Of a stretch of 19,466 bases of DNA, positions 1-7,189 are shown piece by piece. Origin of the DNA: Bacillota bacterium (GTDB taxonomy: Bacteria > Bacillota > Clostridia > Peptostreptococcales > Anaerovoracaceae). Location: assembly GCA_016284575.1 (NCBI GenBank), contig JAEEPD010000139.1:1-19466 (forward strand), written 5' to 3'. A program made the translations under genes and the position numbers. The notes under the pieces are model-generated. The model had not been told where the DNA came from and searched no databases. It saw nothing but the letters and a program-made list of their open reading frames with translations. Numbering within the stretch: the stretch's first letter is position 1; every line of letters begins with the position of its first letter.

Positions 1-175
1 CCACATTGCCCGGAGGAAGCGGGGTTCCGGGTTCCGGGGTGGGTGCATTAGACGCCATAGCCTTGAAGCCCTTCATGTTCTCGAACAGAGCCTTGTTCTT
101 TTCGTAGAACTCGGGAGTCATCTGAATTCTCTTGTACATAAGATGCGGATAATCGAGCTGATTAACAAACTTCAT
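1..175 (-). CDS. C39-like cysteine hydrolase paralogue, N-terminal fragment (cut by window edge)
   Basis: Only the first 58 codons are in the window; the gene continues past base 1. The start at 175 is preceded on the minus strand by AAGGAGGACTACA. The N-terminus MKFVNQLDYPHLMYK is nearly the same as that of the complete gene at 309-989 (MKYVNQLDYPHLLYK), so the two are tandem paralogues. After this block the sequence diverges and becomes rich in proline and glycine (residues about 44-56). The catalytic part is not visible, so calling it a hydrolase rests on the paralogue. No signal peptide or membrane segment is seen. It lies beyond a strong hairpin at 259-292, so it is probably expressed separately from, or at a lower level than, the upstream operon. 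Confidence 0.75.
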   Translation of the reverse strand, partial: MKFVNQLDYPHLMYKRIQMTPEFYEKNKALFENMKGFKAMASNAPTPEPGTPLPPGNV

Positions 176-258
176 TGTAGTCCTCCTTGTTTATGTTGAA
201 CAAAATTTATCAACGTTTTATGTGATGCCCGCTGTGCAGGCTTTCATTCGATTTTTGA
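176..258. other. Spacer between the tandem C39-like genes, with a GTTGA/TCAAC inverted repeat
   Basis: This gap lies between the terminator of the operon and the next paralogue. On the minus strand it holds an inverted repeat GTTGA-N10-TCAAC close to the ribosome binding site of the partial gene, and a small hairpin GCCTGC-ACA-GCGGGC. No promoter of good quality is evident. The repeat could be an operator or the loop-closing stem of a 5' leader, but this is a weak call. Confidence 0.25.
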
Positions 259-292
259 AAAAGCCGGGAGAATGTAAACTCTCCCGGCTTTT
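259..292 (-). terminator. Intrinsic terminator after the M20/membrane/C39 operon
   Basis: A perfect 13-bp stem (AAAAGCCGGGAGA with TCTCCCGGCTTTT) closes an 8-nt loop, 17 bases after the stop of the C39-like gene. On the minus strand the stem ends in a run of T. It separates the two C39-like paralogues. Confidence 0.85.
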
Positions 293-308
293 GTGCCGTC
301 AAAAGTGA

Positions 309-989
309 CTACTTTCTTCTGAACATGTAGAAGCCCGGGTCGAAGAGCTTGACCTCTTCAGCCAGGATCTTACCGGTTGCATAAAGAATGTTACCGTCAA
401 CGATCAGATCGCCGCTCTCCTGGAGCTCCTTGCGGCCAGGCTCGTCATACTTGGTGGGAGTCTGGGAAGGATCCAGGATGGCATACTTGCCATCTGTTCT
501 CTTTGCGAATACCAGGATGTAGTGCCAGCCATGGGTGAATACACCGATGTGGCCGTCCTTGCGGTCGCCGCCTGCCTTGGCAACGGCAACGCCGCCGGTG
601 GCAAGCCATGCATCCAGCTCTTCAAGGCTGTTGGTGCCCTTGAACTCATAGCCCATCTTCTCTGCAAATGCAGGAGCAAAGGGATCATACTCGGTTCCGA
701 TGCCTTCGTTTGCATGGGAAGCATAGGAAAGATCCAGAGCATCCTCAAGCGTGAAGGTGGAATTGGGTGTCAGCTGATCTGCTGCCATTACTGCGCAGCA
801 GAGTCCGCAGCCTGCGGGAGCCACTGTGGTCTGAGGATTTGCAAGGGGCTTCATGCCTGGCTCAAACTTCAGCGGTCCGAAGTTGGATGCGTCGATCCTT
901 TCCTTGTTTGCAAGGTAGTAATCGTAGTCCAGCTTAAGTCCGGTCTTGTAGAGAAGATGCGGATAATCAAGCTGATTTACATATTTCAT
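309..989 (-). CDS. C39-like (papain-fold) cysteine hydrolase, cytosolic
   Basis: This 226-residue protein carries the hallmarks of a C39-type papain-fold enzyme: a nucleophile motif AGCGLCC with Cys61 as the likely catalytic Cys, a GWHYILV motif with His156, and an ILDPS motif with Asp173. The family includes peptidases, amidases and acyl-transferring relatives, so the exact reaction is unknown. No signal peptide or membrane segment is visible, so it should act in the cytosol, unlike the ABC-exporter C39 peptidases. Residues 1-55 form an N-terminal block (NQLDYPHLLYK) shared with the neighbouring paralogue. It follows the membrane-protein gene by 17 bases with an AGGAGGACATATCAA site, and is the last gene before a strong terminator. 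The context suggests hydrolysis of the substrate brought in by the adjacent membrane proteins (inference). Confidence 0.7.
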   Translation of the reverse strand: MKYVNQLDYPHLLYKTGLKLDYDYYLANKERIDASNFGPLKFEPGMKPLANPQTTVAPAGCGLCCAVMAADQLTPNSTFTLEDALDLSYASHANEGIGTEYDPFAPAFAEKMGYEFKGTNSLEELDAWLATGGVAVAKAGGDRKDGHIGVFTHGWHYILVFAKRTDGKYAILDPSQTPTKYDEPGRKELQESGDLIVDGNILYATGKILAEEVKLFDPGFYMFRRK

Positions 990-1006
990 TTGATATGTCC
1001 TCCTGA

Positions 1007-1765
1007 TTATGCGTCGGGGTTAGCAGCTTCCCATTCAGCTCTTGCCTTCTTGTACTTGAAGTATGCGATAAGAACCGCAAGACCTACACCGATAAGAGCG
1101 CCGTACATGGTGATGCCCTTTACCAGGAAGTTTACAAGAATGTAAGCGAAAATACCGCAGCACATGTAGGGAACAGCATCCAGGAAATTCTGAACGAGTG
1201 TGCCCTTGCCCATGGAGAATCTCATCAGTACCATGGATCCGATCATACCTACGATGCAGTAGTTGAAGGAGTGGAGTACCTTGGGAGGCATAGCGTTCAG
1301 GATGGCGCCGCCTACGAGTACTGTGATGAACAGGATCACGAGGTTTATTACGATGGAGGTTGCGATACCGATGATGGTAGCTACCTGGCCTTTGGGTGTG
1401 GAAATGTCTGTGTTTGCATTCTTCTGTACAGCAGTAGCTACAGGGAATCTCATAGCCATTACGTTACCTGCAAGGTAGGACATGTAGATACCTGCAGAAC
1501 CGAGGATCGGCCAATAGGTCAGAGGCTCGGAGATCCAGCCGCCGATAAGCATGGGTGCTACAGCAGCCACGCCTGCGAACAGCATGGAGAACGGAACATC
1601 ATTGTATCCCTTGATGAAATAGAGATAAATGAAGGGTGCGATGCTGAGGAAGAACGCTACGATGATTGTGAAGCGGCCGATCTTATGCACGGACGGCATA
1701 AAGTTTGCCAGATAATCTTCTTCTGGAGTCATTGCGCCAGTTTTGATTTCTTTATTGTCTGCCAT
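1007..1765 (-). CDS. Polytopic membrane protein, putative transporter component
   Basis: A 252-residue protein with a polar N-terminus (about 30 residues), then about six hydrophobic segments (roughly residues 33-50, 57-75, 83-100, 125-150, 165-185, 205-235) and a basic tail. I do not recognise the family with certainty. The start at 1765 is chosen because AAGGAGGACATC sits directly before this ATG; a longer start at 1792 would overlap the upstream gene and lacks such a site. The spacing to the DUF5058-like gene upstream is only 10 bases, so the two are probably translated together and may form a two-subunit carrier. Position in an operon with an amidohydrolase and a C39-like hydrolase suggests import of an amide or peptide substrate (inference). 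Confidence 0.7.
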   Translation of the reverse strand: MADNKEIKTGAMTPEEDYLANFMPSVHKIGRFTIIVAFFLSIAPFIYLYFIKGYNDVPFSMLFAGVAAVAPMLIGGWISEPLTYWPILGSAGIYMSYLAGNVMAMRFPVATAVQKNANTDISTPKGQVATIIGIATSIVINLVILFITVLVGGAILNAMPPKVLHSFNYCIVGMIGSMVLMRFSMGKGTLVQNFLDAVPYMCCGIFAYILVNFLVKGITMYGALIGVGLAVLIAYFKYKKARAEWEAANPDA

Positions 1766-1775
1766 GATGTCCTCC

Positions 1776-2492
1776 TTATGCGTTGAAAGCAATCTCGCCG
1801 ACGATCATACCGATGATCATGCAGATGATCATGGAGAAGTTGGCAAGGAACTTGCTTCCGGTCTTCTTCTGAACTACATTGAGTATTATTCCGGCAATCA
1901 GAGATACGATAAGACATTCTCTCTGGCCCTTGGTCCTGAGGTAGCCTACCATGAAGTAGGGCATCAGAGCCATGGGAGCAGCCATACCCATGAACTGCAT
2001 GAAGTTGGGGCCGCCAACCTTCTTGCTTCCCTTTTGACCTGCATTTGCAGCCAGATCAAGGGGCTTGATGGAGATCAGCAGGTGAATGAAGAAGGGGATG
2101 GTTCCCCAAACCTGCATCCACAGTACGAATGTCATGATGCTGGGGGTGAATTCCGCAGTACCGAACTGTACGCCTGCAACTGCGGAAGCCTGCTGTGCAA
2201 GGAACATTTCCTGCATAGGTGCGCCGATAACGCCGCAGCGCATGAAGGTGTCAGCGCTTCCTACAAGTCCTACCATGGAAAGGCAGATAGCGATGGCGTT
2301 GATAGCGGGTCCGATAACGGAAGTGGATCCGATCTTAACACAGTCGTTGATCTCCTGCTTGGTAAGCAGATTGTTTTTCTTGTTGAAATCAAGAGCCAGT
2401 CTTACGAACATTGCAGCCTGAACAACTACCCAGGCGATCAGGAACGCTGCAAACACCCATAATGTTGGGTTTAACTGTTTGATTGTTTCCAT
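1776..2492 (-). CDS. DUF5058-like integral membrane protein, putative transporter component
   Basis: This 238-residue, strongly hydrophobic protein has an N-terminal helix at about residues 12-32, a conserved-looking GSTSVIGPAINAIAICLSM segment near residue 55, and several further membrane spans, ending in a hydrophobic helix. The arrangement and the SVIGPAI segment recall DUF5058 proteins, which I remember as often encoded next to M20 amidohydrolases; this is from memory and not verified. The start has AAAGGAGGATGTTTT upstream. It lies 121 bases after the M20 gene, across a structured intergenic stretch, and 10 bases before the next membrane-protein gene. The probable role is uptake or efflux of the amidohydrolase substrate or product. 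Confidence 0.65.
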   Translation of the reverse strand: METIKQLNPTLWVFAAFLIAWVVVQAAMFVRLALDFNKKNNLLTKQEINDCVKIGSTSVIGPAINAIAICLSMVGLVGSADTFMRCGVIGAPMQEMFLAQQASAVAGVQFGTAEFTPSIMTFVLWMQVWGTIPFFIHLLISIKPLDLAANAGQKGSKKVGGPNFMQFMGMAAPMALMPYFMVGYLRTKGQRECLIVSLIAGIILNVVQKKTGSKFLANFSMIICMIIGMIVGEIAFNA

Positions 2493-2613
2493 AAAACATC
2501 CTCCTTTATGGAATAAAACTACCTATAATTGCGTTTGGGATTGATCCCGTTAAGATATTGCTTGGCGATTACCTCCTTCCTTAAATATCTTAAAGCTTTC
2601 GCTTTTTAACAGT
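2493..2613 (-). other. Structured intergenic RNA element with an orphan Shine-Dalgarno in a hairpin loop
   Basis: On the minus strand three hairpins can be drawn. The first is AAAGC-GAAA-GCTTT (2592-2605). The second is a perfect 10-bp stem, TTAAGATATT with AATATCTTAA (2550-2559 and 2584-2593), whose 24-nt loop holds AAGGAAGGAGGT. The third is GGGA-TTGA-TCCC in plus-strand letters (2537-2548). The ribosome binding site in the loop has no ATG, GTG or TTG behind it. A 16-codon frame begins at ATC and reads xAKQYLNGINPKRNYR before a TAG. The element separates the enzyme gene from the transporter genes in one operon, so it may set their relative expression by translation control or RNA processing (inference). 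Confidence 0.5.
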
Positions 2614-3828
2614 TTATTGCGGCTTTACGCCTTTTTCGATTACGCCCAGCACGTATTCGACAGTTGCGATGGCGCCGAGCTTCAGCGCGCTCTCATCCAC
2701 GTCGAACTTGGAGTTGTGATGCTCCGCTCCAGTGCCGAGCTCATCGTTTTTGATGCCCAGATGACCCATAACTCCCGGCCACTGCTTCAGATACATGCTG
2801 AAGGATTCGGAAGCGTACCAAGGTTCGCTGTGGACAGTCACTCCTTCGCCCAGCACATCGGTCAGTCTTTCGGTGATCATACTGGAGTAATATTCGTCGT
2901 TTATAAGCGGGGTGCCTATGCGCTCCATATAGGGAGAGAATATTGCCTCGCATTTGCTGTATTTTGCGGTGTCCGCCGCCACCTCTTTTACCAGATCCCT
3001 TGCCTTTGTTCCTTCTTTTTCGCTGAAGAAGCGCATGGTGCCCAGGACTTCCGCCGTGTCCGGAATGATGTTCGCAATGCCGCCGCCTTTGATGGTGGTG
3101 ATGCCCAGGGTGACGGTCTCGTTCGCGTCTATCTGTTGGCCGAAGGCCACGGAAAGGTTTGTAAGGAAGTTTGCCGCGCAGAACACGGGATTTACGGAGA
3201 GGTCCGGTCTGGAGCCGTGTCCGCCGCGTCCCTTGAAGGTGATGCCTACCATCGCCGCTCCGCCCATTCTGGGACCCGCCTGTACGCAGATCTGTCCTGC
3301 GGGGATGTAGTTGAGCACGTGGATGGCCCAGAAGGTATCGATGTGATACTTGGCGAGGCCTGCCATCATGGGGCCGTAGCCAGCACCCATCTCTTCTCCG
3401 GATTCGAAGCAGATGTATATGATGCCCTTAAGGTCCTCCTTATGGGCTGCCAGGATCCTGGCAGCGCCCAGCAGCATGGCGGTGTGAGCGTCGTGGCCGC
3501 AGGCATGGCAGGTCTTATCCGGTGTGTCGGACATGCATACCCTGGGATTCTTCAGGTTTGTCTCTTCCTCCGGCATGGGCAGGGCGTCAATATCTGCTCT
3601 CAGGCCAATGTGAGGGCCTTCCTTACCTGTATCGATGGTTCCGATAAGGCCTGTGCCCTCCAGCTGTTCGAAGGGAATGCCGAACTCAGTCAGCTTATCC
3701 TGAATGAAGGCACTGGTTTTGAATTCCTTGCCGCCGGTCTCCGCGAATGCATGGACCGTGCGTCTGTATTGAATGATATCCTGCTCTATGGAGCTGATCT
3801 CCTTGAGCAATATTTCTTTAGTGAACAT
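2614..3828 (-). CDS. M20D family metallo-amidohydrolase (aminoacylase/carboxypeptidase type)
   Basis: This 404-residue zinc-dependent hydrolase belongs to the M20D group that removes acyl groups from N-acyl amino acids or cleaves small peptides. Visible motifs are RADIDALPMPEE (residues 78-88), the metal-binding CHACGHDAHT (107-116, with Cys110 and His112 as ligands), the catalytic/metal FESGEE (141-146), AIHV (His170), a dimerisation-domain segment around RGGHGSRPD, and the C-terminal EHHNSKFD metal ligand region. The length is typical. The start at 3828 has AGGAGATTTCAT upstream; an in-frame ATG at 3873 would lack a good site. It is the first gene of the operon and faces a LysR gene, which probably controls it. 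The substrate cannot be read from the sequence. Confidence 0.9.
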   Translation of the reverse strand: MFTKEILLKEISSIEQDIIQYRRTVHAFAETGGKEFKTSAFIQDKLTEFGIPFEQLEGTGLIGTIDTGKEGPHIGLRADIDALPMPEEETNLKNPRVCMSDTPDKTCHACGHDAHTAMLLGAARILAAHKEDLKGIIYICFESGEEMGAGYGPMMAGLAKYHIDTFWAIHVLNYIPAGQICVQAGPRMGGAAMVGITFKGRGGHGSRPDLSVNPVFCAANFLTNLSVAFGQQIDANETVTLGITTIKGGGIANIIPDTAEVLGTMRFFSEKEGTKARDLVKEVAADTAKYSKCEAIFSPYMERIGTPLINDEYYSSMITERLTDVLGEGVTVHSEPWYASESFSMYLKQWPGVMGHLGIKNDELGTGAEHHNSKFDVDESALKLGAIATVEYVLGVIEKGVKPQ

Positions 3829-3885
3829 ATGAAATCTCCTTTTCAGATAGCATATATAATAATCCAATAACATTTTATATCAGCT

Positions 3886-3918
3886 TTTTGTACAAAAGAA
3901 TTCTAATTTTGTTATAAT
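3886..3918 (+). promoter_or_regulatory. lysR promoter with overlapping 12-bp palindrome, probable shared operator
   Basis: A perfect palindrome TTTTGTACAAAA lies at 3886-3897. Within it TTGTAC (3888-3893) can act as a -35 and TATAAT (3913-3918) is a perfect -10, with a 19-base spacer. The palindrome reads the same on the minus strand, where the same TTGTAC could serve the M20 operon. A second palindrome, AGAATTCT, follows at 3897-3904. This is a plausible LysR binding site between divergent genes. Confidence 0.55.
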
Positions 3919-3952
3919 AGCGTCAGGTTTAAACTTTACACTGGAGGAAAAC

Positions 3953-4837
3953 ATGTATAACCATCAGCTTGACGCATTTATCTGCGCCGCGGAGGAAGGA
4001 AGCTTCAGAAAGGCCGCAGAAAAGATGTTTATCACCACTTCCGCTCTTGTTCAGCAGGTAAATCTGCTGGAAAAAAGTCTGGGCGGGGAGCTCCTTAACC
4101 GAAACAGTAGAGGTGTCAGCCTTACACCCGCAGGTCTGAGGGCATACGAAAACGCAAAAAAAATAATCGAGATCTCGAATGAGACAAAAGAGCTTATAAA
4201 AAGCATAGAGGAGGGGCCAAAGGAGAAGATCAGGGTCCTGAGAACGCCCACTGCCAGATACCGCTATCTGGCAAAGTACATACGCATGATGGAGAGGGAG
4301 GATCCCAGCATAGAAGTTGAGTATCTGGGAGTGAGCAGCTCCGGCAGGACCAATATCAATATTTCGGATCTGGTTGATTGCTCAGAGGGTGTGAATCTGG
4401 ACCTTTCCCTTAATGGCATCTGCGAGTTCGTGAAATTACTGGATTCTCCTCTTTGCATTGCCCTTCCTGAAGGGCATAAGCTCTTCGGTCAGCGTCTTAT
4501 AGATCCTTCTGAGCTGAAGGGCAGCTCTGTCTTTATGATCGCCCCCGGCCGCTCGACTCACTATGACCGCCTGCGGGAGATACTTGTCAAGGAGGATGTT
4601 CATATCATAGATGTGGCAGGTCTTTATTCAGAAGATACCTTCAATATCTGCAGGACCATGAACTACGGCCTTATAAGCCCCGCCATATGGCAGGACATCC
4701 ATCCTGATATAGAGGCACACATTCTTACGACCACTATCACCATTCCTTACGGCGTGGCCTTTTATCTGCCTATTAAGCCTGCTGCCCGCAGGCTGATGAA
4801 TATTATGGAGAAGGACGGAGAAAAGAGCATTTTATAG
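3953..4837 (+). CDS. LysR-family transcriptional regulator
   Basis: A 294-residue protein with the classic N-terminal winged helix-turn-helix: SFRKAAEKMFITTSALVQQ (about residues 17-35) followed by LEKSLGGELLNRNSRGVSLTPAG. The rest (about 90-294) is the effector-binding domain. The start has GGAGG six bases upstream. It is divergent from the M20/membrane/C39 operon, the standard arrangement for a LysR that controls its neighbour, probably responding to the operon's substrate or product (inference). It is followed by a strong bidirectional terminator. Confidence 0.92.
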   Translation: MYNHQLDAFICAAEEGSFRKAAEKMFITTSALVQQVNLLEKSLGGELLNRNSRGVSLTPAGLRAYENAKKIIEISNETKELIKSIEEGPKEKIRVLRTPTARYRYLAKYIRMMEREDPSIEVEYLGVSSSGRTNINISDLVDCSEGVNLDLSLNGICEFVKLLDSPLCIALPEGHKLFGQRLIDPSELKGSSVFMIAPGRSTHYDRLREILVKEDVHIIDVAGLYSEDTFNICRTMNYGLISPAIWQDIHPDIEAHILTTTITIPYGVAFYLPIKPAARRLMNIMEKDGEKSIL

Positions 4838-4858
4838 GATCACAGCTGCGCAATAAAA

Positions 4859-4897
4859 AGCCCGGTCCCCTTATGTGGGGCCGGGCTCGTTTGTTTT
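4859..4897. terminator. Bidirectional terminator between lysR and the ACT-domain gene
   Basis: AGCCCGGTCCCC pairs with GGGGCCGGGCT, with one bulged T at 4866 and a 6-nt loop. A T-rich tail (TTTGTTTTT) follows on the plus strand, and CTTTTTATT on the minus strand, so it serves both convergent genes. Confidence 0.85.
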
Positions 4898-4910
4898 TGG
4901 GTCTGTGATC

Positions 4911-5342
4911 CTAAAGCTGACTCAGCTCGCTCTGGGTGGCCAGGCGGGCACCGTGCTTTTTCAGGCTCGCTTCGGCTGCAGGGATGTCTGATACCTTGCA
5001 GATGACATAAGCCTTGCCGCTTCTGCCTCCGAGGAAGCAGTAGAGGTATTCAACGTTTACATTTGCTTCTGTAATATAGGAAAGTATTCTGAAAAGTCCG
5101 CCGGAAACGTCAGGTACTGCTACAGCGACCACCTCGCTGAGGGAGGAAACATAGCCTGCCTCCTTGAGCACCTCTGTGGCCTCGTCCACATCCCTTACGA
5201 TTATCCTTGCAAGACCGAAGTCGTTGGCCTCCGCAAGAGAGAAGGCTCTCATATCGATGCCCTTGTCGGACAGAGCCTTGGAAAGCTCCATCAGTGTGCC
5301 GGGACGGTTTTCAATAAATACGGAAATCTGCTTTACGCTCAT
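4911..5342 (-). CDS. Tandem ACT-domain protein
   Basis: This 143-residue protein is made of two ACT-like folds: residues 1-70 (KQISVFIENRPGTLMELSKALSDKGID is a typical ligand-binding ACT start) and 71-143 (AVAVPDVSGGLFRILSYITEANVN). ACT domains bind amino acids and regulate metabolic enzymes. It has no catalytic domain of its own. It lies downstream of a phenylacetate-CoA-ligase-type gene, a pairing I recall from anaerobes, where the ACT protein may sense an aromatic or branched amino acid (inference). The start has AAGGAGAATACC upstream. A TATAAT at 5389-5394 in the 94-base gap upstream could give it an extra promoter. Confidence 0.88.
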   Translation of the reverse strand: MSVKQISVFIENRPGTLMELSKALSDKGIDMRAFSLAEANDFGLARIIVRDVDEATEVLKEAGYVSSLSEVVAVAVPDVSGGLFRILSYITEANVNVEYLYCFLGGRSGKAYVICKVSDIPAAEASLKKHGARLATQSELSQL

Positions 5343-5388
5343 GGTATTCTCCTTATATCATAACTGCCTTAAAGCCTTGTATGCTTTT

Positions 5389-5417
5389 ATTATACCCCAA
5401 GGCGGGCAGCTTTTGGG
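5389..5417 (-). promoter_or_regulatory. Possible internal promoter of the ACT gene with inverted repeat
   Basis: On the minus strand a perfect TATAAT lies at 5394-5389. No good -35 is found at 17 bases. The sequence just upstream holds an inverted repeat CCCAA-N12-TTGGG (5396-5417). The gap between paaK-like and ACT genes is 94 bases, long enough for a secondary promoter. Confidence 0.35.
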
Positions 5418-5436
5418 ATGCAATTTATAAAAGTAT

Positions 5437-6738
5437 TTATATTTTTCTCCGGTCTATAACTCTTACAGCCTTGCCTTCGGAGCGGACTATGGACTTGGGT
5501 GCCACCAGTGTTACCTTCGCCTTTATGCCGAGCATGTTCTTCAGACCCTCGGAAATGGCTGCCTGATGGTTGGAAATTGCGCCCATGCTGTCGGCGAACA
5601 TCTCCGGAGTCAGCTCCACCTTAACCTCGAAGGTGTCGGTGTTGTTGACGCGGTCTACGATTATCTGGTAATTGGGTGTGTAGCCGAGGTTGAGCAGCAC
5701 AGTCTCGATCTGGCTCGGGAATACATTCACGCCGCGGATGATGAGCATGTCGTCGGTGCGTCCCTTGGGCTTGCTGATCCTTACGTGGGTGCGGCCGCAG
5801 GAGCAGGGCTTGTGGGATAGTGCCACGATGTCCTTGGTGCGGTAGCGTATCATGGGGAAGGCTTCCTTATCCACGGCGGTGATGACCAGCTCACCGTACT
5901 CGCCGTCGGGCAGATGCCTGCCGGTCTCGGGGTCGATGACCTCTGCGATGAAGTGGTCCTCGTTGATGTGCATACCGTTCTGCTCGGAGCACTCGAAGGC
6001 AACGCCGGGGCCGGAAAGCTCGGTAAGACCGTAGATATCGTAGGCCTTGATGCCGAGGGTCTCCTCTATGCTGTGCCGCATCTCTTCAGACCAGGCTTCA
6101 GCTCCGAAGATGCCCGCCTTGAGGGGGATCTGATCGGGTGTCAGGCCCATCTCCTTCATGGATTCGCCCAGATAGGCGGCATAGGAGGGTGTGCAGCACA
6201 GAATGGTGGCCTGAAGATCCTGAATGAACATGATCTGGCGCTCCGTATTGCCTGAGGACATGGGCACTGTAAGGCTTCCCACCTTGTGGCTGCCACCGTG
6301 GAGACCGGCTCCTCCGGTGAAGAGGCCGTAGCCGTAAGCAACCTGGACCACGTCCTTTTTAGTGCCGCCTGCGGCCATAATGGCTCTTGCGCAGCAGTCC
6401 TCCCAAAGATCGATGTCGTGCTGGGTATAGAAGGCTATGACTCTTTTTCCTGTGGTCCCGGAGGTGGACTGGATGCGGACACAGTCCTCAAGCGGAGCTC
6501 CCAGAAGTCCGTAGGGATAGGCATCCCTGAGATCTGCCTTGCTGAGGAAGGGGAGCTTACCGATATCTTCGATACCCTTGATATCCTCCGGGGTCACCCC
6601 CAGCTCCTCCATCTTTTTGCGATAATAGGGGACGTTTTCATAGACCCTCTTTACCTGGGCTGCCAGCCTTTCGCTCTGCCACTGTGTTATCTGCTCTCTT
6701 GAAGCAGTTTCTATGTCCTTCTGATAATAATTTTCCAT
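5437..6738 (-). CDS. paaK: Phenylacetate-CoA ligase family enzyme
   Basis: A 433-residue adenylate-forming enzyme that activates an aryl-acetic or related carboxylic acid with ATP and joins it to CoA. Motifs visible are the P-loop STSGTTGK (residues 91-98), YGLTE near 255, the cluster CSCG near 315, the hinge/A8 motif GRTDDMLIIRGVNVFPSQIE near 330-350, and the C-terminal GKAVRVIDRR. Length and motifs fit the PaaK family rather than FadD-type synthetases. It sits between a YerC/TrpR-like repressor and a tandem ACT protein, which points to aromatic acids derived from aromatic amino acids, such as phenylacetate or indoleacetate (inference; the substrate is not proven). The ribosome binding site AAAGG is weak and distant. 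Confidence 0.88.
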   Translation of the reverse strand: MENYYQKDIETASREQITQWQSERLAAQVKRVYENVPYYRKKMEELGVTPEDIKGIEDIGKLPFLSKADLRDAYPYGLLGAPLEDCVRIQSTSGTTGKRVIAFYTQHDIDLWEDCCARAIMAAGGTKKDVVQVAYGYGLFTGGAGLHGGSHKVGSLTVPMSSGNTERQIMFIQDLQATILCCTPSYAAYLGESMKEMGLTPDQIPLKAGIFGAEAWSEEMRHSIEETLGIKAYDIYGLTELSGPGVAFECSEQNGMHINEDHFIAEVIDPETGRHLPDGEYGELVITAVDKEAFPMIRYRTKDIVALSHKPCSCGRTHVRISKPKGRTDDMLIIRGVNVFPSQIETVLLNLGYTPNYQIIVDRVNNTDTFEVKVELTPEMFADSMGAISNHQAAISEGLKNMLGIKAKVTLVAPKSIVRSEGKAVRVIDRRKI

Positions 6739-6809
6739 AATAAAAAATGCCTTTCTGTGTTAAAGCTTAAAGAAAGAAATAAAAAGCTAAATTTTACTGA
6801 CAATCAAAA

Positions 6810-7136
6810 CTATTCCCCCTCGGGGGGAAAAAAGGATCTGTCAGCAAAACCACAGCGCGCAATGACATCCTTCATTGCGCTGGCATTGGGGTTTTCCAGT
6901 ATGTTTCTTTTAACTCTGCTTACGGTGGCAGTGCTGGTGCCTGTCTTCTTCTGGACGTCGGTATAGACCATATTCTGCATAAGGCATACGGCAACTTCAA
7001 AACGCTGCTCCATGCTCTTCAGCTCGGTAGGGGAGCACAGATCCTCAAAGAAAAGTCTGCATTCTTCGGCGTCTTTTATGTTAAGTATGGCTTCATACAG
7101 CGCTTCGCTGCGGTCCAATGTGGTATTCTTGGCCAT
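6810..7136 (-). CDS. YerC/TrpR-like transcriptional regulator
   Basis: This 108-residue all-helical protein matches the TrpR/YerC (YecD) superfamily: FEDLCSPTELKSMEQRFEVAVCLM (about residues 30-53) followed by a helix-turn-helix YTDVQKKTGTSTATVSRVKR (58-77). TrpR itself senses tryptophan; ligands of YerC-like members are mostly unknown. It is the first gene of the unit that continues with the CoA ligase and ACT genes, 71 bases upstream of the ligase. The start has AAAGGAGGCATTACGG upstream. An inverted repeat over its own -10 suggests autoregulation. Confidence 0.9.
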   Translation of the reverse strand: MAKNTTLDRSEALYEAILNIKDAEECRLFFEDLCSPTELKSMEQRFEVAVCLMQNMVYTDVQKKTGTSTATVSRVKRNILENPNASAMKDVIARCGFADRSFFPPEGE

Positions 7137-7189
7137 CCGTAATGCCTCCTTTCTTCAATGATCCCGTAAGCTGTTTTTGACTGTTTGGA

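Noticed and set aside
2617..3870. A 417-codon open frame on the plus strand opposite the M20 gene
   Set aside because: It mirrors the M20 coding strand almost base for base, has no ribosome binding site and no recognisable motif, while the minus strand has all M20 motifs.
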